The notes beneath the pieces were generated by a model. It saw nothing but the letters and a program-made list of their open reading frames with translations, searched no databases and had not been told where the DNA came from. From Sulfurimonas sp. SAG-AH-194-C20 (GTDB lineage: Bacteria > Campylobacterota > Campylobacteria > Campylobacterales > Sulfurimonadaceae): a stretch of DNA of 39,049 bases. The stretch covers positions 1 through 39,049 of the forward strand of contig NZ_JAEMVD010000010.1 of the NCBI RefSeq assembly GCF_029215975.1, given 5' to 3'. A program made the position numbers and the translations under genes. Below are positions 25,034 through 33,612 of this stretch, one piece after another (the stretch's first letter is position 1; every line of letters begins with the position of its first letter).

Positions 25034-26884
25034 ATGCAAACAAAATTCAAATTACTCTTTATCGTTACTCTTATGCTTTTAGCTCTTGGCGGAGCAATTA
25101 TTATCAATGTATCTTTAAACTTTAGAGATTACAGTATAAAAGGTGCCATTGAAAAAGCCACCATGAGTGCTGCAATTGTAAAAGATGGACTTACTGCACA
25201 TATGGTAAATGGTACTATGGACAAACGCCAGTATTTTTTAAACCAAATTTCTAATAACTATGATGATGTTCATACTTTATGGATTGTACGTTCTGACAAT
25301 GTCATTAAACAATACGGTGATGGTTTCATTAATGAAACCCTTCGAGATGCTATTGACACAAAAGTTTTACAAACTGGAAAAATGATAACAGAAATAAATG
25401 AGCATACAGAAAAAATTCTCCTTCGTGTTACCATTCCGTATAAAGTAACTATGAATAATAACGGAACAAATTGTCTCAGTTGCCATAATGCAAAAAATGG
25501 TGATACACTTGGTGCCGTTAGTATGGAATTTGATATTACAAATATGCGTAATGCTGGATTTTTTACAATTCTTAAAATTCTTGGACTCAACATTCTTTTT
25601 ATAATTATTGTTCTTGTACTAATAAACCACTATGTCACACCATACATGAAACTTTTTACAAATATGCAAGATGGAATTACTAAAGCATATAGCGGAGACT
25701 TTACGCATGAATTTATGACAACTGTTGGTGGAGATGGAGGGCAGATCGTTTCTCAGCTTAACACTCTCTTTAAAAAAATGCAAGAAACATTTGGCGATAT
25801 AAAATATAACCTATCTACTTTTATACCTCAAGGCTGTGTATCTTCAGCAGATCCACTCTATGAAGCTAAAACAATTATTGGTGAGCTGTCTGATATATAT
25901 AAATTTAAAAAGACTATTGAGCTTGATGCCTCTAAAGAAATTGTTTATACTAGAATTGCAGATATACTTACTAACAAGTTTAAATTAGAAAATTTTTCTT
26001 TTTATGAAATAGATACAGTTAAAAATACTAGAAAACTTATTTATCTAAGTAATGGAACAAGTATTTGTCATGATGAAGTAGATAAAACAGCAGATTTATG
26101 TCGTGCACACAGAACAAAAACAGATGTTATATCAACGGAGTTCATCAATTTATGTCAGCACTGTAGCGCAAATGATATGCACTATACATGTATACCATTT
26201 TCTATAAACGAAGAGAATTCTATCACTATTTCAATTACAAGCAATTCTCTTGATACTGCAAGTGCTATAACAACAAAAATATCTAGTATTCGCAACTACC
26301 TTGAAGCAGCTAAACCTGTAATAGAAAGTAAAATTTTAATGTCAAAACTTCGTGACACCTCACTTCGTGATGGAATGACAGGTCTTTATAACAGAAGGTT
26401 TTTAGAAGAATTTATAGATACTGTAATGAGTCAAGCTACTCGCAAGAATGAGACATATAGTGTAATGATGCTAGATGTTGACTTTTTTAAGATGGTAAAT
26501 GATACTTATGGGCATGATGTTGGTGATAAAGTTATTGTAGAAATTGGTAAAGTTTTACAAGAAAATATCAGAGAAGCTGATTTAGCAATTCGTTATGGTG
26601 GAGAAGAGTTTGTAATAATGCTTCATAATGCAGATAAAAAAGGTGCCCTACAAGTGGCGAAAAAAGTACATGCTGCGTTTGGTGACCTAATCTTTGAAGT
26701 AGGAAACAGTGAAACTATACAAAAGACTATGAGTATCGGTATGGCAAGATTTCCTCAAGATGGTGATACTATCTGGAAGTGTATTAAGTATGCTGACACG
26801 GCTCTATATGTTGCGAAAACAACGGGTAGAAATAAAATTGTTGAGTATACTAAAGAGATGAGCGAGAACAGTGACCTACGCTAA
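25034..26884 (+). CDS. Membrane diguanylate cyclase with a periplasmic c-type haem motif
   Basis: I use the ATG at 25034 (AAGTGAG upstream) rather than an in-frame GTG at 25025. The 616 residues comprise TM1 (about 7-27), a periplasmic sensor with one CxxCH haem-c motif (CLSCH, 147-151, followed by NAKNGDTLGAVSMEFDI), TM2 (about 177-198) and a HAMP-like linker. A cytoplasmic GAF-like region (about 290-440) follows, carrying clustered Cys (SICHDE, DLCRAH, NLCQHC, YTCIPF). The C-terminal GGDEF domain has motif YGGEEF and an RxxD inhibitory site (READ) five residues earlier. Haem and cytoplasmic cysteines suggest redox or gas sensing coupled to c-di-GMP synthesis. It stands alone downstream of glmS. 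Confidence 0.9.
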   Translation: MQTKFKLLFIVTLMLLALGGAIIINVSLNFRDYSIKGAIEKATMSAAIVKDGLTAHMVNGTMDKRQYFLNQISNNYDDVHTLWIVRSDNVIKQYGDGFINETLRDAIDTKVLQTGKMITEINEHTEKILLRVTIPYKVTMNNNGTNCLSCHNAKNGDTLGAVSMEFDITNMRNAGFFTILKILGLNILFIIIVLVLINHYVTPYMKLFTNMQDGITKAYSGDFTHEFMTTVGGDGGQIVSQLNTLFKKMQETFGDIKYNLSTFIPQGCVSSADPLYEAKTIIGELSDIYKFKKTIELDASKEIVYTRIADILTNKFKLENFSFYEIDTVKNTRKLIYLSNGTSICHDEVDKTADLCRAHRTKTDVISTEFINLCQHCSANDMHYTCIPFSINEENSITISITSNSLDTASAITTKISSIRNYLEAAKPVIESKILMSKLRDTSLRDGMTGLYNRRFLEEFIDTVMSQATRKNETYSVMMLDVDFFKMVNDTYGHDVGDKVIVEIGKVLQENIREADLAIRYGGEEFVIMLHNADKKGALQVAKKVHAAFGDLIFEVGNSETIQKTMSIGMARFPQDGDTIWKCIKYADTALYVAKTTGRNKIVEYTKEMSENSDLR

Positions 26885-26998
26885 CTAAAAGTTCAAATAG
26901 CGACGCACTAGCTGCGTCCTTCTTTCGTCAGATACTAAAGTATTTCTCCTTACTATTACATCACTCTATGAATTTTATTATTAATGGATTTTTTGGCA

Positions 26999-27040
26999 TA
27001 AAAAAAGCCGGTAACTACAAAAAGTAGTTACCGGCTTTGT
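26999..27040 (-). terminator. Rho-independent terminator after mrp
   Basis: A perfect 15-base stem (27004-27018 with 27024-27038, GCCGGTAACTAC core) closes a 5-base loop. On the - strand it is followed by a run of seven T (complement of 27000-27006). It lies 24 bases past the mrp stop. It may also slow + strand transcripts coming from the diguanylate cyclase gene, but there it lacks a good T-run. Between the cyclase stop and this hairpin (26885-26998) I see only a weak 6-base stem, GACGCA/TGCGTC, at 26902-26918. Confidence 0.9.
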
Positions 27041-27061
27041 GGGTTAAAGACTAGCTGTCAA

Positions 27062-28237
27062 TTAATGACAACCACATCCTGTTCCGCAAGACTCATCAGA
27101 TGATGCTTCTTTTTTAGGTTCTGGAGCAGCACCAGTTGAACAAGCAGATACTCCTGGAGGAGTTGTAGGCTGAACACCTTTGTTATCAACTCCACCATTT
27201 GCATTAATCTCTTCAATAGTTGCCCAAACTGAAGCAGCAGCAGCGATAAAACGTTTTGAAGATTCGCAAGTTGGATTAGAGAAAACGATAGGCACACCTT
27301 CATCTCCACCAGTTCTGATTGCTGGCTCTATTGGAATTTCAGCAATGATTTTAGTATCGTATTCATCTGCCATTGGCTGAGATGTTCCTTTACCAAAAAT
27401 ATCATACTCAACACCAGTATCAGGAGCGATAAATCCACTCATGTTTTCGATAATTCCAGCTATAGGAATATCAAGTTTTTTGAACATACTAAGTGAACGA
27501 CGTGAATCATCTAAAGAAACACTTTGTGGTGTTGTTACTGTTAAACCAGCTGTAACAGGTACAGACTGAGCAAGAGTAAGCTGAGCATCACCTGTTCCCG
27601 GTGGCATATCGATAACTAAACAATCTAACTCTGACCATAAAATATCACGTAAGAACTGCTCGATAGCTTTCATTATCATAGATCCACGCCAGATTAAAGC
27701 TTGACCTTCATCCATAAGTGCACCCATAGACATCATCTCGATACCATATGCTTTAAGAGGCATAACTTTGTTACTAGTAACTTCTGGTTTAACACCATTT
27801 AAACCCATCATACGAGGAATATTTGGACCGTAAATATCAGCATCAAGTAGACCTACTTTAAGTCCCTGTGCAGCTAATGCTACAGCGATATTTACTGATG
27901 AAGTTGATTTTCCAACTCCACCTTTACCTGAACTTACCATCAAGAAGTTTTTCACTTGTGGTGCGATGTTCTTCCCTTGAGATGAAGACTCTTTAGGTAT
28001 AACAGGTGCTTGAATGTGACAGTTGATAGCAGTTGCTCCAGCACTCGCAAGTGCCTTTGTAGCTTCTTTTTTAATCTCATCTGCAACTTCTGGTGCATTT
28101 GAAGTGATGTCTACAGTAAAACTTACCGCAGATCCATCGATGTTTATATCTTTAACAAAACCAAAAGTAACGATATCCTTAGTGAATCCAGGGTACATTA
28201 CTTTACTAAGTGCTGTTTTTACAATTTCTTCAGTCAT
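27062..28237 (-). CDS. mrp: Mrp/ApbC (NBP35-type) iron-sulfur carrier ATPase
   Basis: The 391 residues comprise an N-terminal MIP18/DUF59 domain (1-80) and a ParA-like P-loop domain with the deviant Walker A GKGGVGKST (104-112), DADIYGPNIPRMMG and DMPPGTGDAQLT. Mrp proteins carry Fe-S clusters to apo-proteins. The central CxxC of many members is replaced here by IAPDTGVEYDIFG, as in one known subgroup. Instead, the C-terminal tail has Cys366, Cys384, Cys388, Cys390 and a final His (SCGTGCGCH). It is followed by a strong terminator. Its neighbour thiC encodes an Fe-S enzyme and a likely client. Confidence 0.93.
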   Translation of the reverse strand: MTEEIVKTALSKVMYPGFTKDIVTFGFVKDINIDGSAVSFTVDITSNAPEVADEIKKEATKALASAGATAINCHIQAPVIPKESSSQGKNIAPQVKNFLMVSSGKGGVGKSTSSVNIAVALAAQGLKVGLLDADIYGPNIPRMMGLNGVKPEVTSNKVMPLKAYGIEMMSMGALMDEGQALIWRGSMIMKAIEQFLRDILWSELDCLVIDMPPGTGDAQLTLAQSVPVTAGLTVTTPQSVSLDDSRRSLSMFKKLDIPIAGIIENMSGFIAPDTGVEYDIFGKGTSQPMADEYDTKIIAEIPIEPAIRTGGDEGVPIVFSNPTCESSKRFIAAAASVWATIEEINANGGVDNKGVQPTTPPGVSACSTGAAPEPKKEASSDESCGTGCGCH

Positions 28238-28276
28238 TAAAATTTTCCTCTAATTGATTTTTTGAATAGTAGCGTA

Positions 28277-28307
28277 TTTAAATAAGACAAATATTGTCCT
28301 ATTTAAA
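28277..28307. promoter_or_regulatory. 31-bp dyad between thiC and mrp
   Basis: Arms 28277-28290 and 28294-28307 (TTTAAATAAGACAA / TTGTCCTATTTAAA) match over 14 bases with one mismatch around a 3-base ATA. It sits 40 bases before the mrp start and 25 bases past the thiC stop. It could be the thiC terminator, although its T-run is short and only AT-rich, or an operator over the mrp promoter. The inner part GACAA-ATA-TTGTC is perfectly symmetric, which favours protein binding. Confidence 0.55.
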
Positions 28308-28332
28308 CTATTTATATATTTTAAGTTTGAGT

Positions 28333-29739
<1,407 letters not shown>

Positions 29740-29775
29740 CTAGTAAAATTATATAATTATCGTAATATAATCAAA

Positions 29776-29802
29776 TAAAGTTAATCTAAGCTAAAGTTAA
29801 TC
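29776..29802. repeat. Two direct copies of an 11-mer between thiC and ispDF
   Basis: TAAAGTTAATC occurs at 29776-29786 and 29792-29802 with a 5-base spacer, a 16-base period. Both copies lie in the divergent region 29731-29912 between thiC and ispDF, about 46-72 bases before the thiC start. Paired same-strand sites at this spacing can be operator half-sites. The remainder of the region is AT-rich, with TATATT and TATAAA boxes possible on the thiC side and TATACT (29875-29880) on the ispDF side. Confidence 0.45.
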
Positions 29803-29912
29803 ATTTATATTTATATTTTATACCAATATGAGTATAAAAGGAGATGCCTTAAGATACAAAAAGTTTATAGAGTGTATACTTTCGTAACACATTTAAATCT
29901 TGGAGTACCTTA

Positions 29913-31037
29913 TTGTCTGACTTATCCTTAATCTTGCTGTCTGCAGGTAGTTCTAGCCGTTTTTTAATGGATATAAAAAAACATTGGTTACGCATAAATC
30001 ATCAGCCATTGTGGCAATTTGTAGCACATAGACTCCAAAAAACAGAAAAATTTTCTAAAATAATTATTGTCTCATCTTCTGAAGATATTACTTTTATGAA
30101 AGAGTATGCAAATTTCACTTTTGTAAAAGGTGGAGATTCAAGACAGCAATCTTTAAAAAATGCTCTGAGTGAAGTTGAGAGTAAATATGTCTTAGTAAGT
30201 GATATTGCTAGGGCTTGTATAAATGAAGACTTTTTAGAGCGTATTATTTCACATAAGGGTCAAAGTGATTGTGTAGTTCCCTACCTTAATGTAACCGATA
30301 CTATAGTATACGAAGATGAGACAATTGATAGAGATAAAGTAAAGCGTATTCAGACACCGCAACTCTCATGTACAGATATGTTAAGAGATGCACTTGAGAC
30401 AAGCCAAGAATTTACGGATGAGAGTAGTGCCATCGTTGCAAATGGTGGTAAACGTTCGTTTATCTTAGGTGATGAAGATGCTCATAAAATCACTTATATC
30501 AAGGACTTAAACAAGATTTCTTGTTTAGAAGCACCTTCGAGTGATATTTTAAGTGGCAATGGATTTGATGTACATGCTTTTGACACTAAAGGTGAGATGT
30601 GGCTTGGTGGTGTGAAGATAGAATCAGACTACGGCTTTTTAGCTCACAGTGATGGGGATGTTGCTCTGCACTCACTTATAGATGCCCTTTTAGGTGCGGC
30701 TGGTATGGGTGACATCGGTATGCTTTTCCCCGATAATGATGAGAAGTACAAAGGTATAGATTCTAAAGAGCTACTCAAGGTAGTTGTTACAAAACTAAAC
30801 AGTTTTGGTTTTGTAATAGTAAATGTAGATATAACAATAGCTGCACAAAAACCTCGTATATCAAAATATAAAACTCAAATGAGAGAAGTTATAGCTGAAA
30901 TACTTGGTATTGACAGAGCTAGAGTAAATGTAAAAGCAACAACAACTGAAAAGCTCGGTTTTATCGGTAGAGAAGAAGGTGTTGGCGTTACCTCAAATGC
31001 TAATTTGAAATATTTTAACTGGAAGATGATAGGATAA
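29913..31037 (+). CDS. ispDF: Bifunctional IspD/IspF isoprenoid enzyme
   Basis: This 374-residue fusion has IspD (CDP-ME synthase) in residues 1-205: LLSAGSSSRF nucleotide loop, VSDIARACI, and RIQTPQ. IspF (MECDP synthase) follows in 215-374: GNGFDVHAF with the zinc Asp/His pair, HSDGDVALHSLIDALLGA, GDIGMLFPD, and TTEKLGFIGREEG. The fusion is typical of Campylobacterota and alphaproteobacteria. The start is TTG at 29913, with TGGAG 7 bases upstream. It is followed after 1 base by the HP1021-type regulator gene. Confidence 0.95.
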   Translation: MSDLSLILLSAGSSSRFLMDIKKHWLRINHQPLWQFVAHRLQKTEKFSKIIIVSSSEDITFMKEYANFTFVKGGDSRQQSLKNALSEVESKYVLVSDIARACINEDFLERIISHKGQSDCVVPYLNVTDTIVYEDETIDRDKVKRIQTPQLSCTDMLRDALETSQEFTDESSAIVANGGKRSFILGDEDAHKITYIKDLNKISCLEAPSSDILSGNGFDVHAFDTKGEMWLGGVKIESDYGFLAHSDGDVALHSLIDALLGAAGMGDIGMLFPDNDEKYKGIDSKELLKVVVTKLNSFGFVIVNVDITIAAQKPRISKYKTQMREVIAEILGIDRARVNVKATTTEKLGFIGREEGVGVTSNANLKYFNWKMIG

Positions 31038-31038
31038 T

Positions 31039-31932
31039 ATGAAGATACTAATAATAGAAAACGAAGTTTATTTAGCCCAAAGTATAGCAACAAAGCTAGG
31101 TGAGATAGGTCATACATGTGAAATGTGTACCTCTACAAAAGATGCAATTAGAAGCAACAACTATGATGTTGTTCTACTCTCTACAAACATCAATGGACAA
31201 GATTTCATTCCTGTTATAGAGACATTTAAAAGTTCTATCATTATACTTATGATTTCATATATTAGTAATGATACAGTCTCAAAACCTCTAGCAGCTGGGG
31301 CAAAGGATTATATACTTAAACCATTTATGATAGAAGAACTTATCCGTAAGATAAATCATTATCAAGATTATGAAAAGCTTAAACGCCGTACTGCTGCTTA
31401 TGAAAAGTACCTTACTCATACTTTTCTCAACACACAACATGAAAAATCTCTTGATAATGTAGAGTTACCTCTTTTTCTAAGTTCGAGTTTCCAGAAGTAT
31501 TCTGATGCTTTTGCTTTTGAGTATGCACAAAAAAACGATTTGCCAATACACTTTATCACTTTGAGTAATTCTAAGTCTTTAGCTGAAGTTGAACTCTTAC
31601 CTCAAAATACTCTTATTTACATTATTGACTTTCAAGTACTTAAGAAAAATGATAAGAAACATTTTTGTGATCTTATCAAAGGTAAACAAGTTATTATCTC
31701 TAGTACTGAAAAAATAGATACTGAAGAAGTAACACATCAAATTATTGAAATTAAAAATGAAAATAATGTTTTTGATAAGGGTGAAATACTACCAATTGAA
31801 GATTATGTAAAATTTATAGTGCGTAACTATCAAGATAAATATCCAGATACAGAACTTTCAAAAAAGCTCGGTATCAGTCGTAAAAGCTTATGGGAAAAAC
31901 GTAAAAAATATGACATCATCAAGAAAAAATAA
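31039..31932 (+). CDS. HP1021-type atypical response regulator
   Basis: The 297 residues match the HP1021/CjHP1021 family in length and plan. A receiver domain (1-115) is followed by a middle alpha/beta region without Walker motifs. A Fis-like helix-turn-helix lies at the C-terminus (ELSKKLGISRKSLWEKRKKY, about 272-291). The receiver cannot be phosphorylated in the usual way: the Asp position reads VVLLS48 and the acidic pair is Glu7-Asn8, although Lys94 (ILKPF) is kept. HP1021 is reported as a redox-responsive regulator that also acts at oriC; a Cys-x-Cys pair (28, 30) is present here. Its neighbours, ispDF before and sat-like/pgpA after, are as I recall in C. jejuni. It overlaps the next gene by 23 bases. 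Confidence 0.88.
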   Translation: MKILIIENEVYLAQSIATKLGEIGHTCEMCTSTKDAIRSNNYDVVLLSTNINGQDFIPVIETFKSSIIILMISYISNDTVSKPLAAGAKDYILKPFMIEELIRKINHYQDYEKLKRRTAAYEKYLTHTFLNTQHEKSLDNVELPLFLSSSFQKYSDAFAFEYAQKNDLPIHFITLSNSKSLAEVELLPQNTLIYIIDFQVLKKNDKKHFCDLIKGKQVIISSTEKIDTEEVTHQIIEIKNENNVFDKGEILPIEDYVKFIVRNYQDKYPDTELSKKLGISRKSLWEKRKKYDIIKKK

Positions 31933-33100
31933 AACACTTTTTATAGACAAAGAAGCAGCTTCAGTACTAGAACTTGTAGCCGATGGTCTTTTAGCACCTG
32001 TAAGCAAACTTATGTGTGAAGCTGAGTCTAAACAGGTTTTAGAGACTGGACTTATTGATGGTAAATCTTTTCCTTTTCCTTTTATCCTTGCACCATCAGG
32101 TAAAAAAAATGAAGATATTATTAGTTCTTTAAAGCTTGGTGAGGAGATTATCTTACTTTGTGGTGGTGAAGAGTTTGCAACTCTACATGTAGAAGAAACT
32201 TTCCAAATAAATCCACACGATCGAGTCAAGCACATTTACGGCACAGATGATTCAACTCATCCTGGTGTACAAGCTACAATGAAAAGATTGGGTTCATGGG
32301 CGATTAGTGGAGAGTACAAGCTTTTTAAAACAACACCTAACAAAGGGAAAATTGATATACTCAATGCAAAGAAAAGAGTGGATGCAAAACATACAAGTTC
32401 TTTAGTAATGGCAGCAAACCCTCTACATCGTGGACATGAACGCCTTATACGACAAACACTTGATAGTACTGACTTACTCGTTATTTTTCTTTTAAAGCCT
32501 TACGATAGTGCCAACATTAGTTTTGATATAAGAAAAGAGGCACTAGAGTACTATGTCAATAATTTTTTACCAAAGAATCGTGTTATTATTGTTCCCCTAG
32601 AGAATTCTTATATTTTTGCAGGTTATAATGAGATAATTATTGATGCAATAGTCGCAAATAATTATGGTTGTAATAGGCTAACAATAGGACGTAACCATGC
32701 AGGACTTGGTATGTTTTATGATTGTAACTCAAATAAATCCATTGTTGATCGTGTAATTGGGATAGATATAGAGATTCAAATTGCAAGTGAATATGTTTAC
32801 TGTGACCAGTGCACAACACTTGTTAGTAAAAATACTTGTCCTCACGGTCAACATCATCAAATCTCTTATCATGCGGACTCAATACTCTCACTCTTAGAAG
32901 CAGGATTATTGCCTCCTGCCGTTCTCATTAGAAAAGAGATTAGCTCATTTTTACTCTCAAAGCTCTACCCAAATAGATTTAAAAACTTAGAAAAACTCTA
33001 CTATGATACTTTTGCGACAAAGGGACTACTAGAAGAACACACCGAGAAAGATTTTTATCTTGAACTTATGAAACTTTATCAAACATCTTCACTTACATAA
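31910..33100 (+). CDS. Divergent sulfate adenylyltransferase-like protein (Sat family)
   Basis: The 396 residues follow the Sat plan: PUA-like N-domain (1-155), catalytic domain with NPLHRGHE (170-177), GRNHAG (260-265), and a zinc site CDQC...CPHGQHH (298-316). Key positions differ from true ATP sulfurylase. The QTR that normally precedes NPxHxxH and binds sulfate is MAA, GRDHAG is GRNHAG, and the SGT-type motif after the zinc site reads ISYHADS. It therefore may not use sulfate. The ATG at 31910 lies inside the regulator gene; GTATCAGTCG context gives only a weak ribosome binding site, so coupling is likely. The C. jejuni counterpart I recall is Cj1609. Confidence 0.78.
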   Translation: MTSSRKNKTLFIDKEAASVLELVADGLLAPVSKLMCEAESKQVLETGLIDGKSFPFPFILAPSGKKNEDIISSLKLGEEIILLCGGEEFATLHVEETFQINPHDRVKHIYGTDDSTHPGVQATMKRLGSWAISGEYKLFKTTPNKGKIDILNAKKRVDAKHTSSLVMAANPLHRGHERLIRQTLDSTDLLVIFLLKPYDSANISFDIRKEALEYYVNNFLPKNRVIIVPLENSYIFAGYNEIIIDAIVANNYGCNRLTIGRNHAGLGMFYDCNSNKSIVDRVIGIDIEIQIASEYVYCDQCTTLVSKNTCPHGQHHQISYHADSILSLLEAGLLPPAVLIRKEISSFLLSKLYPNRFKNLEKLYYDTFATKGLLEEHTEKDFYLELMKLYQTSSLT

Positions 33101-33108
33101 GGATAACA

Positions 33109-33612
33109 ATGAACTACTTTTTTTTAACACTTGGATATAGCGGACTCGCACCAAAAGCACCTGGAACAGTAGGAACACTTGTCTCTTTACCTCTTGGAAT
33201 GCTTATACTTATCTACTTTGATGTAAACACACTCTTTTTAGCAAGCATACTCATCACACTTATAGCAATTAAATCTATAAACAAATACGAAGAGAAAAGT
33301 AAAACACATGATTCTCAAAACATAGTCATAGATGAACTTGTTGGAATGTGGTTAGCTCTAAGTATCGCTCCTGCATTTGGGGTTGGGATAAATGAAGTAA
33401 CAAACTTAGAAAATGGTTTTTTAATACAGTCTCTTTTAGCTTTTGTACTTTTTAGATACTTTGACATTACAAAACCATCTATAATTGGACGAATCGACAG
33501 AGAAGCCAAAGGTGGTGTTGGTGTTATGGGTGATGATATTATTGCAGGAGTCGCAGCGGGAATCTCAACCGCTGCGCTATGGCAGGGGTACCTCTACCTA
33601 ACAGGACTTTAG
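33109..33612 (+). CDS. pgpA: Phosphatidylglycerophosphatase A
   Basis: The 167-residue membrane protein matches PgpA: GYSGLAPKAPGTVGTLVSLPLG near the N-terminus, VIDELVGMWLAL (acidic active site), FRYFDITKPSIIGRIDREAKGGVGVMGDDIIAGV, and four predicted membrane segments. It removes phosphate from phosphatidylglycerophosphate. It sits 8 bases after the Sat-like gene and ends by overlapping pyk tail to tail by 4 bases (TTAG at 33609-33612). No terminator can therefore lie between the two convergent genes outside coding sequence. Confidence 0.95.
   Translation: MNYFFLTLGYSGLAPKAPGTVGTLVSLPLGMLILIYFDVNTLFLASILITLIAIKSINKYEEKSKTHDSQNIVIDELVGMWLALSIAPAFGVGINEVTNLENGFLIQSLLAFVLFRYFDITKPSIIGRIDREAKGGVGVMGDDIIAGVAAGISTAALWQGYLYLTGL

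Noticed and set aside
26902..26918. Short GACGCA/TGCGTC hairpin after the haem-motif cyclase as a terminator, and its resemblance to the CTAG-rich hairpins in the 280-bp element
   Set aside because: The stem is only 6 bases with no T-run, and the shared GCTAGT-type core is too short to call a repeat family from one window.
29828..29887. A 19-codon leader-like reading frame before ispDF (MSIKGDALRYKKFIECILS)
   Set aside because: No ribosome binding site before its ATG and no link to thiamine or isoprenoid control; a chance frame is the simpler view.
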